Shown: piece by piece, positions 41,360 to 50,201 of the stretch
Numbering within the stretch: the first letter of the stretch is position 1
Layout of the letters: the number at the start of each line of letters is the position of its first letter
Source: Flavimobilis massiliensis
GTDB taxonomy: Bacteria > Actinomycetota > Actinomycetes > Actinomycetales > Cellulomonadaceae
Length of the DNA: 64,000 nt
Assembly (NCBI RefSeq): GCF_900240335.1
Contig: NZ_LT964979.1
Coordinates: forward strand, 620,001-684,000
Reading direction: 5' to 3'
Position numbers and translations under genes: made by a program
Notes under the pieces: model-generated
The model's input: the letters and a program-made list of their open reading frames with translations, nothing else
The model's database searches: none
What the model was told of the DNA's origin: nothing

Positions 41360-42736
41360 ATGGACCTGTTCGAGACCGCTGGGACGGATGTCGCGGGCGT
41401 TCCGGAGCCGTCGCGTGGGGCTCCTCTTGCGGTGCGGATGCGACCCCGTTCGCTCGACGAGGTGGCCGGGCAGGCGCACCTGCTTGTGCCGGGCTCGCCG
41501 CTACGGCGTCTCGTCGAGTCTGGGGAGGCCTCAGGGCGCGCCGCGCCGTCGTCGGTCGTCCTGTGGGGGCCCCCGGGGACGGGGAAGACGACGCTCGCGT
41601 ACCTCGTGGCACGGGCGTCGGGCCGACGCTTCGTCGAGCTGTCGGCGGTGACGGCGGGCGTCAAGGACGTGCGGACGGTCGTCGAGGACGCGCGGCGCAG
41701 GCTCGTGGCGGGCGGCGAGGAGACGGTGCTCTTCGTCGACGAGGTCCATCGGTTCTCGCGGACGCAGCAGGACGCGTTGCTGCCGAGCGTCGAGAACAGG
41801 TGGGTGACGCTCGTCGCGGCGACGACGGAGAACCCGAGCTTCTCGGTGAACTCCCCGCTGCTGTCGCGCTCGCTCCTGCTTACTCTGCAACCTCTTGCGG
41901 AGGACGACGTGCGGACGCTCGTCGAGCGGGCCGTGTCCGACGAGCGGGGGCTCGGCGGGGAGGTCTCACTCGACGAAAACGCGCTCGAGCATCTGCTGCG
42001 TCTCGCTGGCGGTGACGCGCGCAAGGCGCTCACCGTGCTCGAGGCGGCGGCGGGGTCTGCGCTCGAGGAGCGCGGGACGGGCGCGACGGTCGATCTGGCG
42101 ACGGTCGAGAAGGCGGTCGACGTCGCGGCCGTGCGGTACGACCGGGCGGGGGACCAGCACTACGACGTCGTCTCGGCGTTCATCAAGTCGATCCGCGGCT
42201 CGGACGTCGACGCGGCGCTCCACTACCTGGCGCGGATGATCGTCGCGGGGGAGGACCCGCGGTTCATCGCGCGGCGCCTTGTCATCTCTGCGGCGGAGGA
42301 CGTCGGGCTCGCGGACCCGAGCGCGTTGCAGACGGCGACGGCGGCGGCTCAGGCGGTGGCGCTCATCGGGATGCCGGAGGGGCGGATCGTCCTCGCGGAG
42401 GCCGTCGTGCACCTCGCGACGGCGCCGAAGTCGAACGCTGCGTACCTTGGGATCGACGCGGCGATCGCGGACGTGCGCGCGGGGCGGGCCGGTACGGTGC
42501 CGACACACCTGCGAGATGCGCACTACGCGGGTGCGCAGCGGATCGGGCACGGTCAGCAGTATGTGTACGCGCACGACGAGCCGCATGCGGTCGCGGCGCA
42601 GCAGTACCTGCCCGACACGCTCGTGGGCCGTCGCTACTACGAGCCGACGGACCGTGGCTTCGAGCGGCAGGTGGGTCCGCGGCTCGACGCGGTGCGTGAC
42701 ATCCTCGCCCGAGCCCCCCGTCCCGCCGACTCGTAG
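41360..42736 (+). CDS. rarA: replication-associated recombination protein RarA (MgsA)
   Basis: AAA+ ATPase of 458 residues related to clamp loaders that acts at stalled replication forks. RMRPRRSLDEVAGQAHLL-like sequence (RPRSLDEVAGQAHLL) opens the domain near residue 28, Walker A is GPPGTGKTTLAYLV near 70, Walker B LFVDEVHRFSRTQQD near 124, sensor 1 VAATTENPSFSVN near 153, and the MgsA C-terminal tetramerisation part contains GSDVDAALHYLARMI and HYAGAQRIGHGQQYVYAHDE. It is followed by a hairpin. Confidence 0.94.
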   Translation: MDLFETAGTDVAGVPEPSRGAPLAVRMRPRSLDEVAGQAHLLVPGSPLRRLVESGEASGRAAPSSVVLWGPPGTGKTTLAYLVARASGRRFVELSAVTAGVKDVRTVVEDARRRLVAGGEETVLFVDEVHRFSRTQQDALLPSVENRWVTLVAATTENPSFSVNSPLLSRSLLLTLQPLAEDDVRTLVERAVSDERGLGGEVSLDENALEHLLRLAGGDARKALTVLEAAAGSALEERGTGATVDLATVEKAVDVAAVRYDRAGDQHYDVVSAFIKSIRGSDVDAALHYLARMIVAGEDPRFIARRLVISAAEDVGLADPSALQTATAAAQAVALIGMPEGRIVLAEAVVHLATAPKSNAAYLGIDAAIADVRAGRAGTVPTHLRDAHYAGAQRIGHGQQYVYAHDEPHAVAAQQYLPDTLVGRRYYEPTDRGFERQVGPRLDAVRDILARAPRPADS

Positions 42737-42771
42737 GTGCTGAGCACCGTCGAACGGTGCTGGGGGCCTAC
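42733..42771 (+). terminator. terminator after rarA
   Basis: Two-part stem: GTAGG/CCTAC and AGCACCG/CGGTGCT, starting just before the rarA stop. Confidence 0.55.
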
Positions 42772-42806
42772 GTGTCGGGGTGGTCGGGGATGGGGAGGGG
42801 ATCGGG

Positions 42807-42812
42807 TACGAT
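42807..42812 (+). promoter_or_regulatory. -10 box of rpsD
   Basis: TACGAT in the gap after the rarA terminator; it gives a leader of about 136 bases. No good -35 element. Confidence 0.45.
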
Positions 42813-42818
42813 AGACAG

Positions 42819-42954
42819 GTTGCCCTAGCGGGCACGCCTGGGACCTCGGCCCTGACACTGCTCCTGACCTCGCGTCGGAGGGCTGTGCGTCGGCTGGTCC
42901 CGCACCCGGTCGCCCGGGTGTGACGTCAATATCCCACGACAGGATGGAATCACC
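42819..42954 (+). promoter_or_regulatory. structured rpsD leader, possible S4 autoregulatory site
   Basis: The predicted leader contains TGCCC-TAGC-GGGCA near its 5' end and CACCCGG-TCGC-CCGGGTG about 45 bases before the start. S4 represses its own synthesis in other bacteria by binding its mRNA; that this leader does so is inference. No match to a known S4 leader class could be made by eye. Confidence 0.3.
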
Positions 42955-43581
42955 GTGTCCTCTGTGACCCGTTCGCGCCGCCAGGTGCGTCTGAGCCGTG
43001 CCCTCGGCATCGCGCTCACCCCCAAGGCCGTCAAGCACTTCGAGAAGCGCCCCTACCCCCCGGGTGAGCACGGCCGCGCCCGCCGCCGCACCGAGTCGGA
43101 CTACGCGGTCCGTCTCCGTGAGAAGCAGCGTCTCCGCGCCCAGTACGGCCTCCGCGAGAAGCAGATGGCCCGCGCATTCGAGGTCGCCAAGAAGGACGCC
43201 GGCCTCACCGGTGAGGCTCTCGTCGAGATCCTCGAGATGCGCCTCGACGCCCTCGTCCTCCGCGCCGGCTTCGCCCGCACGATCCTTCAGGCCCGCCAGG
43301 CCGTCGTGCACCGCCACATCCTCGTCGACGGCAAGATCGTCGACCGCCCCTCGTTCCAGGTGAAGCCGGGCCAGACGGTCCAGGTCAAGCCGAAGAGCCA
43401 GGCCACCGTCCCGTTCCAGGTCGCCGCCGCCGGTGCGCACCGTGACGTCCTCCCGGCCGTCCCCGCGTACCTCGACGTCCAGCTCGAGAAGCTCTCCTTC
43501 TCCCTGGTGCGTCGCCCCAAGCGCGCCGAGGTCCCCGTGACCGCCGAGGTCCAGCTCGTCGTCGAGCACTACTCGCGCTGA
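42955..43581 (+). CDS. rpsD: 30S ribosomal protein S4, zinc-free type
   Basis: Primary 16S-binding protein of 208 residues. The S4 RNA-binding domain runs from about 97 to 160 (MRLDALVLRAGFARTILQAR, HILVDGKIVDRPSF). The N-terminal region keeps PYPPGEHGRARRR and SDYAVRLREKQRLRAQYGL, but all four zinc-ligand cysteines are missing; the protein contains no Cys at all. It stands outside the alpha operon, alone with its own promoter, leader and terminator, as is common for rpsD in some actinobacteria. GTG start; the GGATGGA ribosome site lies upstream. Confidence 0.95.
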   Translation: MSSVTRSRRQVRLSRALGIALTPKAVKHFEKRPYPPGEHGRARRRTESDYAVRLREKQRLRAQYGLREKQMARAFEVAKKDAGLTGEALVEILEMRLDALVLRAGFARTILQARQAVVHRHILVDGKIVDRPSFQVKPGQTVQVKPKSQATVPFQVAAAGAHRDVLPAVPAYLDVQLEKLSFSLVRRPKRAEVPVTAEVQLVVEHYSR

Positions 43582-43599
43582 TCAGCCCGAGCATCACGT

Positions 43600-43639
43600 C
43601 GGACGCCCCGCCGCTGCCTCGCAGCGCGCGGGGCGTCCG
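43600..43639 (+). terminator. terminator after rpsD
   Basis: Twelve-base-pair perfect stem CGGACGCCCCGC / GCGGGGCGTCCG, 18 bases after the stop. Confidence 0.75.
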
Positions 43640-43874
43640 CATTCCCGCCCCCGCCCCCACCCCCGTCCGCGCCGCGTCCACGCCGGCGTCCACGTCCGAG
43701 GAATCCGCGCAGATGGTCGCTGGGAGTGGACATCAGTGCGGATTCCCGGAAGAACTCCGTGTGGGTGGCAGCAGCCTCGTTCGGCGTGCTCGTTCGCACG
43801 GCCGTTGAAGTGCCGCTGCAGGTAGAGTTGCCGGGTGCCCCGTCACGGGGCTCCCGCACCGGAAGGAAGCACCG
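43640..43874. other. intergenic region rpsD to DUF948 gene
   Basis: Starts with a C-rich run (CCCGCCCCCGCCCCCACCCCC). A GGAATCCGC/GCGGATTCC inverted pair (43700-43708 and 43738-43746) and a TAGAGT -10-like element at 43823-43828 are the only other signals. No coding sequence is seen. Confidence 0.4.
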
Positions 43875-44309
43875 ATGACCTCGCTCGGAGACGTGGCCGG
43901 ACTCATCGCCGCGATCGCGTTCGTCCTGCTCGTCGGGCTGCTCGCCGTGCCGCTGCTCAAGCTGGGCCGCGTGCTCGACGAGACGCGCGACGCGGTGCGT
44001 GAGCTCACGGACCACACGCTGCCGATCCTCGACGAGGCGACGACGACGGTCGCGGAGACGAACGTCCAGCTCGCGAAGGTCGACACCGTGACGACGTCGG
44101 CCGCACAGGTCGCCGAGAATGTCTCGGCGCTTACGGGCCTCTACGCCTCGGTGCTCGGCGGCCCAGTCATCGCTGTCGCGAGCACGCTCCACGGCGCGCG
44201 CAAGGCATCGGCGCGTGCGCTCGCGCGCGTGCGGGGCCTCGACCCGGACGACGCCGCACCGGCGAGCCCGGCCCCGGACCTGCGCGGACGACGGGGGAAC
44301 ACCCGATGA
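43875..44309 (+). CDS. DUF948-type membrane-anchored coiled-coil protein
   Basis: A 144-residue protein with an N-terminal membrane span (about residues 8-29, AGLIAAIAFVLLVGLLAVPLL) followed by a heptad-rich region (RVLDETRDAVRELTDHTLPIL). This is the YtxG/DUF948 architecture, whose function is uncertain (general-stress-linked in Bacillus). It overlaps the next gene by four bases and the pair sits before alaS in many actinobacteria. Confidence 0.75.
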   Translation: MTSLGDVAGLIAAIAFVLLVGLLAVPLLKLGRVLDETRDAVRELTDHTLPILDEATTTVAETNVQLAKVDTVTTSAAQVAENVSALTGLYASVLGGPVIAVASTLHGARKASARALARVRGLDPDDAAPASPAPDLRGRRGNTR

Positions 44310-44725
44310 AGCGGCTCTTCTGGGTCGCCGTCGGCGCAGGCGTCACGGTGCTCGCCGTGCGCAAGGCCACCGAGCTGCGCGAGCGCTACAGCCCGCCCGC
44401 GGTCGTCGACCGCGCGGTCAAGGGCGCGACGGCACAGGCGACGACGTTCGTGGGCCGCGTGCGTGAGGCCGCTGCGGCGTTCGGCGGCGACCTGGTCGAG
44501 GCCCGCGACCGCCGTGAGGCCGAGCTCCACGGGGCGCTCGCCGCCGAGGGCCGGGCGCCCGCCGACCGCACGGACGCCCGGGGCCAGGCCCGCCACCTGC
44601 GCGAGCAGGCGCGCACCGCGGCACGCTGGGGCGCGGAGCCGGTCGACCCGGCGTCGTCGGGCGGGGACTTCCCGGGCCGCACGACGCGGATCGACGACGA
44701 GGACGACCTCCCGTACTCCTTCTAG
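44306..44725 (+). CDS. small membrane-associated protein (DUF6167-like)
   Basis: A 139-residue protein with a short hydrophobic N-terminus (MKRLFWVAVGAGVTVLAVRK), a helical middle and an acidic end (TRIDDEDDLPYSF). Similar genes occur between DUF948 genes and alaS in actinobacteria. No function is known. Translation is coupled to the DUF948 gene through an ATGA overlap. Confidence 0.65.
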   Translation: MKRLFWVAVGAGVTVLAVRKATELRERYSPPAVVDRAVKGATAQATTFVGRVREAAAAFGGDLVEARDRREAELHGALAAEGRAPADRTDARGQARHLREQARTAARWGAEPVDPASSGGDFPGRTTRIDDEDDLPYSF

Positions 44726-44741
44726 GGCCCTCCGGGGCCCT
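44724..44741 (+). terminator. hairpin upstream of alaS
   Basis: AGGGCCC-TCCG-GGGCCCT beginning at the end of the preceding gene; a second stem TCGGCGC/GCGCCGA follows at 44753-44770. Confidence 0.5.
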
Positions 44742-44803
44742 ACCCTTGACCTTCGGCGCCCGAGCGCCGACCCATGCACGACCACCAGACACACGAGGAC
44801 ACC

Positions 44804-47491
44804 ATGCGTACCGCCGACATCCGCCAGCGTTGGCTCGATCACTTTGAGGCCCGCGGCCACCACATCGCGCCGAGCGCCTCGCTCATCTCGCCGGACCCGT
44901 CGCTGCTCTTCACGGTCGCAGGCATGGTGCCGTTCATCCCGTACATCATCGGCACCGAGCCGGCGCCACACCCGCGCATCGCGTCGGTGCAGAAGTGCAT
45001 CCGCACGAACGACATCGAGAACGTCGGCCGCACGACGCGCCACGGCACGTTCTTCCAGATGAACGGTAACTTCTCGTTCGGCGACTACTTCAAGGAAGGC
45101 GCGATCGACCTCGCGTGGGAGCTCCTCACGGGCTCGCAGGACGCGGGAGGCTACGGCTTCGACGGTGACCGCATGTGGGTGACGCTGTGGGACGAGGACA
45201 CGGAGTCGTTCGACGTCCTCACGCGCAAGATCGGCATCGACCCGAAGCACATCGTGCGCCTGCCGCGCGAGGAGAACTTCTGGGACACGGGCCAGCCCGG
45301 TCCGGCCGGGCCATGCGCGGAGTTCCACTACGACCGCGGCCCTCAGTACGGCCCCGAGGCTGTCGGCGGTGACGTCGACCCGGGCGGCGACCGCTACCTC
45401 GAGATCTGGAATCTCGTCTTCGACCAGTTCCTCCGCGGTGAGGGGACGGGCAAGGACTACCCGCTCGTGCGGGAGCTCGACCAGAAGGCCATCGACACGG
45501 GCGCGGGCCTTGAGCGCATGGCGTTCCTCCTGCAGGACAAGCAGAACATGTACGAGATCGACGAGGTCTTCCCCGTCATCGCGGCGACGCAGGAGCTCAC
45601 GGGCAAGGCCTATGGCCAGGGCGGCGAGGACGACGTGCGCATGCGCGTCATCGCCGACCACGTGCGGTCCTCGCTCATGCTCGTCGGCGACGGCGTGCGC
45701 CCGTCGAACGAGGGGCGTGGCTACGTGCTGCGCCGTCTGCTGCGTCGTGCGGTGCGTTCGCTGCGGCTGCTCGGCGTGCAGGAGTCCGTGCTTCCGCAGC
45801 TGCTGCCGGTGTCGCGTGACCTCATGATGGCGTCGTACCCGGAGATCGGCGCGGACTTCGACCGCATCGCGGACGTCGTCTACGGCGAGGAGGACGCGTT
45901 CCTCCGGACGCTCGCGTCGGGCACGACGATCCTCGACACCGCGGTGGCGAAGGCCGTCAAGGCCGCGGGGGACGGCACCCCCGTCCTCGGCGGCGGCGAG
46001 GCGTTCGCGCTCCACGACACGTACGGCTTCCCGATCGACCTCACGCTCGAGATGGCGGCGGAGCACGGCGTCCAGGTCGACGAGCCTGCATTCCGTGCAC
46101 TCATGGCGGAGCAGAAGGCGCGTGCGCGGGCCGACGCGGTCGCGAAGAAGTCCGGGCACACGGACGTCGCGGCGTGGGAGGCCATCAAGGCGGAGATGTC
46201 CGCGCCCGTCGCGTTCCTCGGCTACACGGAGGCGTCGGCGCGCGGCACGGTCGTCGGGCTGCTCGTCGACGGTGTCCCGTCGCCGGCGGCGACGGCGCCG
46301 GCGAACGTCGAGATCGTGCTCGACCGCACCCCGTTCTACGCGGAGGCCGGTGGCCAGCTCGCGGACGAGGGCGTCATCCGCCTCGACGGCGGTGCGGTCG
46401 TCGAGGTCGATGACGTGCAGGCGCCCATCAAGGGTCTCAACGTCCACCGTGGTCGTCTCGTCGACGGCACCCTCACGGTCGGGGAGTCGGGCGAGGCGAC
46501 GATCGACACCGCCCGGCGCGGGGCGATCGCGCGTGCTCACTCGGCGACGCACCTCATCCACAAGGCGCTGCAGGAGTCGCTCGGCAAGGATGCGACGCAG
46601 GCGGGCTCGGAGAACGCGCCGAGCCGCATCCGCTTCGACTTCCGTCGCGGCTCAGCCGTCCCGGGCTCGGCTCTCGCCGAGATCGAGGAGCGCGTCAACT
46701 CTCGTCTCCAGGAGGACCTCGAGGTCACCGAGGCGATCATGACGCTTGACGAGGCGCGCGCCTCAGGCGCGATGGCGCTCTTCGGCGAGAAGTACGGCGA
46801 GCGGGTGCGCGTCGTCTCGATCGGTGGCGACTGGTCGCGCGAGCTGTGCGCGGGCACGCACGTGCAGCGTTCGGGCGAGCTCGGTCTCGTGACGCTCCTC
46901 GGCGAGTCGTCGATCGGCTCGGGCGTGCGGCGTGTCGACGCCCTCGTCGGGGCGGGCGCGTACGCGTCACACGCGAAGGAGCGCGCGATCGTCGGCCAGG
47001 TCTCCGGGCTTCTCGGGGCGCGTGGCGAGGAGGTCGTCGACCGGGTCGCGAGTCTCATGTCGCGCCTCAAGGACGCGGAGAAGGAACTCGCCGCGCTGCG
47101 GCAGGCGCAGCTGCTCGCGGTCGCCGGCACGCTCGCATCGTCGGCGGTCGATGCCGCGGGTGTGCGGGTCGTCGCGCACGACGCGGGCGAGGTCTCGGGG
47201 GCGGACGACCTGCGTGCGCTCGCGCTCGACGTCCGTGGCCGTCTCGGCGACTCGTCGGGGGCGGTCGTCGCTGTCGCAGGCGTGTCGGGCGGTCGTCCGC
47301 TCGTCGTCGTGGCGACGAATGCGGCCGCCCGCGAGGCGGGCGTGCGTGCAGGTGCGCTCGTCAAGGCTGCGACTGCCGTTCTCGGTGGAGGTGGCGGTGG
47401 CAAGGACGACCTCGCGCAGGGTGGTGGCTCGGACGCGTCCGCCGTGCCGGCAGCGCTCGAGGCTGTGACGGCGAGCGTCGCCGCGCGATGA
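44804..47491 (+). CDS. alaS: alanyl-tRNA synthetase
   Basis: Class II synthetase of 895 residues. The catalytic domain opens MRTADIRQRWLDHFEARGHH and has FTVAGMVPFIPYI and RTTRHGTFFQMNGNFSFGDY; the editing domain carries HSATHLIHKAL near residue 580 and CAGTHVQRSGEL near 684 (zinc ligands); a C-Ala DHHA1 domain with GGGGGGKDDLAQGG ends the protein. ATG 44804 follows GAGGAC; an in-frame ATG at 44774 has no ribosome site. The stop overlaps ruvX (ATGA). Confidence 0.96.
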   Translation: MRTADIRQRWLDHFEARGHHIAPSASLISPDPSLLFTVAGMVPFIPYIIGTEPAPHPRIASVQKCIRTNDIENVGRTTRHGTFFQMNGNFSFGDYFKEGAIDLAWELLTGSQDAGGYGFDGDRMWVTLWDEDTESFDVLTRKIGIDPKHIVRLPREENFWDTGQPGPAGPCAEFHYDRGPQYGPEAVGGDVDPGGDRYLEIWNLVFDQFLRGEGTGKDYPLVRELDQKAIDTGAGLERMAFLLQDKQNMYEIDEVFPVIAATQELTGKAYGQGGEDDVRMRVIADHVRSSLMLVGDGVRPSNEGRGYVLRRLLRRAVRSLRLLGVQESVLPQLLPVSRDLMMASYPEIGADFDRIADVVYGEEDAFLRTLASGTTILDTAVAKAVKAAGDGTPVLGGGEAFALHDTYGFPIDLTLEMAAEHGVQVDEPAFRALMAEQKARARADAVAKKSGHTDVAAWEAIKAEMSAPVAFLGYTEASARGTVVGLLVDGVPSPAATAPANVEIVLDRTPFYAEAGGQLADEGVIRLDGGAVVEVDDVQAPIKGLNVHRGRLVDGTLTVGESGEATIDTARRGAIARAHSATHLIHKALQESLGKDATQAGSENAPSRIRFDFRRGSAVPGSALAEIEERVNSRLQEDLEVTEAIMTLDEARASGAMALFGEKYGERVRVVSIGGDWSRELCAGTHVQRSGELGLVTLLGESSIGSGVRRVDALVGAGAYASHAKERAIVGQVSGLLGARGEEVVDRVASLMSRLKDAEKELAALRQAQLLAVAGTLASSAVDAAGVRVVAHDAGEVSGADDLRALALDVRGRLGDSSGAVVAVAGVSGGRPLVVVATNAAAREAGVRAGALVKAATAVLGGGGGGKDDLAQGGGSDASAVPAALEAVTASVAAR

Positions 47492-47994
47492 GCGACGCAC
47501 TTCCGCGGGGTGCTCGTCTCGGGGTCGACGTGGGCTCGGTCCGCGTCGGCCTCGCGGCGAGCGACCCCGACGGGCTCGTCGCGACTCCCGTCGAGACGCT
47601 CGCGCGCGACGGGGAGCATGCCGACGGCACGGTCCCGGCGGATCTTGTGAGGATCGCTTCCGAGGTCGGTGAACGCGCCGCAAGCGTGGTGTACGTTGGC
47701 TTGCCGAGGCACCTCAAGGGAACCGAGGGCGCCGCTGCCGAGGCCGCGCGTCACTATGCGGAGCGGCTCGCGTCGCTCGTGGCTCCCGTCGAGGTTCGTC
47801 TTGTCGACGAACGCATGACGTCCGTCTCAGCCCACCAGGCGCTCCACGCGTCGGGTCGTGCCGGCCGGAAACATCGTGCGGTCGTCGACCAGGTAGCAGC
47901 TGTCATCATCCTGCAGACCGCCCTCGACGGCGAGCGTGCGAGCGCCCGTCGTCCAGGCATCCTCGTCGACGTCCCCGCCCCGACCGACGACTGA
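47488..47994 (+). CDS. ruvX: Holliday junction resolvase-like protein RuvX (YqgF)
   Basis: RNase H-fold nuclease of 168 residues. The fold is shown by RLGVDVGSVRVGLAASDPDG (first Asp) near residue 11, VYVGLPRHLKGTEG near 70 and VRLVDERMTSVSAHQ near 105 (Glu). In E. coli the protein is needed for 16S rRNA 5' processing. The alaS-ruvX-mltG-aroE order is conserved in actinobacteria. Confidence 0.93.
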   Translation: MSDALPRGARLGVDVGSVRVGLAASDPDGLVATPVETLARDGEHADGTVPADLVRIASEVGERAASVVYVGLPRHLKGTEGAAAEAARHYAERLASLVAPVEVRLVDERMTSVSAHQALHASGRAGRKHRAVVDQVAAVIILQTALDGERASARRPGILVDVPAPTDD

Positions 47995-48010
47995 GCACGA
48001 AGGACCACGC

Positions 48011-49207
48011 GTGACCGACCTGTTCTCCCAGCCCGAGCCCCGCGCGCCCCAGGCACCGCAGCCTGCGCGTTCCCGTGCTGCGAGCCGGAACAACCCCGCT
48101 GCTCGCCGCCGTCGCAAGCAGCGGCGGATGCGCCTCGCCGTCATCATCGTGGCTGCTCTTGTCGTGGTCGGCGGGACGGGCGTCTTCCTCGCTGGCAAGC
48201 TGCCCGAGCTGTTCTCGACGGAGAAGGTCGTCGCGGACTACCCGGGGCCGGGCAGCGGTGAGGCTCTCGTCAAGGTTCCCCGTGGGGCGTCGAACTCGGC
48301 GATCGGCGCGGCGCTCGTCGACGCGGGCGTCGTGAAGTCGCAGGAGGCTTTCGCGGAGGCGCTGAGCGCGCACGCGACGGCGCAGGGTAAGGCGGCGGTC
48401 CTCAGCTACGGCACGTACTCGCTCAAGGAGGGCATGACGGCGAAGGACGCGCTCGCCGCGATGCTCGACCGCAAGAACCTCAAGCAGGACGGGGTGACGA
48501 TCCCCGAGGGACGTACGGTGAGTGCGACGTTCGACCGACTCTCGTCGGTGACGGGCATTCCTGTCGAAGAGTTCGAGAAGGCCGCTGAGGACCCGGCGGC
48601 ACTGGGCCTTCCCGACGTGGCCGGCGGCAAGCTCGAGGGCTGGCTGGCTCCGGCGACGTATCCCTTCGAGGAGGGAACGACGGCTGCGGAGCTCCTCTCG
48701 ACGATGATCGCGAAGCAGGTGACCGTGCTCGGTGACCTCAAGATTGACCTCGAGGATGCGCAGGCGGTGCTCACGAAGGCGTCGCTCGTCGAGGCTGAGG
48801 CTCCTGCGGACGCGCGCGGCAAGGTCGCACGGGTCATCGAGAACCGGTTGGCGATCAACAAGCCGTTCGAGTTCGACTCGACGATCCATTACATCAAGGG
48901 CGAGCGCAGCGACGACATGACGACGACTGCTGACGACCGTGCCGTCGACAACCCGTACAACACGTACAAGTACCCTGGCCTGCCGCCGGGACCGATCGGC
49001 TCGCCGGGCAAGGCAGCGCTCGAGGCCGTGCTCGACCCGACGCCCGGAGAGTGGTTGTTCTTCGTCACGGTCAACGGCGACACCGGTGAGACGGTGTTCT
49101 CCAACACGTACCCGGAGCACCTGGTTCAGCAGGAGCGATACCGCGAGTGGCTGCGTGAGTTCCACGCTCGTGAGAGCGCGAAGGCGACCGAAGAGACATC
49201 CGAGTGA
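48011..49207 (+). CDS. mltG: endolytic murein transglycosylase MltG
   Basis: A 398-residue membrane-anchored lytic transglycosylase thought to release new glycan strands from the membrane. A basic cytoplasmic tail (RRRRKQRR) precedes one span at about 40-62. The YceG/MltG domain has the catalytic Glu region KASLVEAEAPADARGKVARV near residue 258, NRLAINKPFEFDSTIHYI, and NPYNTYKYPGLPPGPIGSPG near 320. GTG at 48011 follows AAGGA. It overlaps aroE by four bases (GTGA). Confidence 0.94.
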   Translation: MTDLFSQPEPRAPQAPQPARSRAASRNNPAARRRRKQRRMRLAVIIVAALVVVGGTGVFLAGKLPELFSTEKVVADYPGPGSGEALVKVPRGASNSAIGAALVDAGVVKSQEAFAEALSAHATAQGKAAVLSYGTYSLKEGMTAKDALAAMLDRKNLKQDGVTIPEGRTVSATFDRLSSVTGIPVEEFEKAAEDPAALGLPDVAGGKLEGWLAPATYPFEEGTTAAELLSTMIAKQVTVLGDLKIDLEDAQAVLTKASLVEAEAPADARGKVARVIENRLAINKPFEFDSTIHYIKGERSDDMTTTADDRAVDNPYNTYKYPGLPPGPIGSPGKAALEAVLDPTPGEWLFFVTVNGDTGETVFSNTYPEHLVQQERYREWLREFHARESAKATEETSE

Positions 49208-50055
49208 CCCGTGCGGGCGTCCTCGGTCATCCGATCAAGCACTCGCTGTCGCCGGTCCTTCACCGTGCCGCCTACGTGGCTCTCGGGCTTGACTGGGAGT
49301 ACGACAGGCACGACGTCACGGAGGACGAGCTCGGCGCGTTCCTTGCCGCGTGCGGTCCGGAGTGGGCAGGGCTGAGCCTCACGATGCCGCTCAAGCAGAC
49401 GGTGCTCGGTCTGTGCGACCACGTCGAGCCTCTCGCCGAGGTCGTCGGTGCGGTCAACACGGTGCTGCTGCAGCGATCGGGTCGTGTGCGCACCGTCGTC
49501 GGCGCGAACACAGACGTCCACGGGATCGTTGCGGCGCTCCGAGAGGCGGGCTACAACTCTCCCGAGGGTCGGCCGGCCCGGGCCGTCGTGCTCGGCGCCG
49601 GGGCGACGGCAGCCTCGACGCTCGCCGCCCTCGGTGAACTCGGCATCACGGACCCGCTCGTGCTCGTGCGGTCGCTCGCACGCACGGGATCGCTGCGTCG
49701 TGCGGCGCACCGCATGGGTGTTGAGCCGACATTCGGGCAGCTCGAGGACGCGCCACGGGCCCTCGTCGGCGCGGACATCGTCGTCTCGACCGTGCCCGGT
49801 GCGGGGGCCGACGCCGTCGCGGACGCGCTCGACGCCCGATGCGAGAACGTCGGGGGAGTACTGCTCGACGTCGTCTACGACCCGCGACCGACGGCGCTCC
49901 AGGCGGCGTGGCGCCGCCTCGGCGGCGTCGACGCACCGGGGGAACGCATGCTTCTCCACCAGGCGGCCGAGCAGGTGCGCCTCATGACGGGCCACGTGCC
50001 GCCGCTCGAGGCCATGAGCGACGCGCTCGAGGCGGAGCTCGCGCGGCGCGCTTGA
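49204..50055 (+). CDS. aroE: shikimate dehydrogenase
   Basis: NADPH-dependent reductase of 283 residues converting 3-dehydroshikimate to shikimate. It shows GHPIKHSLSPVLH near residue 8 (substrate Ser pair), SLTMPLKQTVL near 60 (catalytic Lys), GANTDVHGIVAAL near 100 (catalytic Asp), and the nucleotide loop VLGAGATAAST near 126. The next shikimate-pathway gene, aroC, lies 11.6 kb away beyond the pilus locus; in many actinobacteria the two are adjacent. Confidence 0.94.
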   Translation: MTRAGVLGHPIKHSLSPVLHRAAYVALGLDWEYDRHDVTEDELGAFLAACGPEWAGLSLTMPLKQTVLGLCDHVEPLAEVVGAVNTVLLQRSGRVRTVVGANTDVHGIVAALREAGYNSPEGRPARAVVLGAGATAASTLAALGELGITDPLVLVRSLARTGSLRRAAHRMGVEPTFGQLEDAPRALVGADIVVSTVPGAGADAVADALDARCENVGGVLLDVVYDPRPTALQAAWRRLGGVDAPGERMLLHQAAEQVRLMTGHVPPLEAMSDALEAELARRA

Positions 50056-50130
50056 ACCCGCGACGTCGACCCGCGTCGTCTGGTGGTGCGCCCCGCGCAC
50101 GTGTGGATCGTGTAATGAGCGTCTCGTTCG

Positions 50131-50159
50131 CTTGAGTGGGGGCCGCCTGCTGCCGATAA
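50131..50159 (+). promoter_or_regulatory. sigma-28-type promoter of pilB
   Basis: CTTGAGT (50131-50137), 14 bases, GCCGATAA (50152-50159). The -10 is an exact FliA/WhiG-family match; the -35 differs at two positions from CTCAAGT seen at the three other pilus promoters. Transcription would start about 35 bases before the pilB ATG. Confidence 0.75.
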
Positions 50160-50201
50160 CCCGAGGTGCACCATCGACGGTGCGACGGGAGGACGGCAGA
50201 C

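Noticed and set aside
44753..44770. Second small hairpin before alaS as a riboswitch
   Set aside because: It is a simple 7-bp stem with no conserved ligand-binding core.
44141..46561. An 806-codon minus-strand frame over alaS
   Set aside because: Antisense shadow of alaS with arginine-rich low-complexity translation and no domain.
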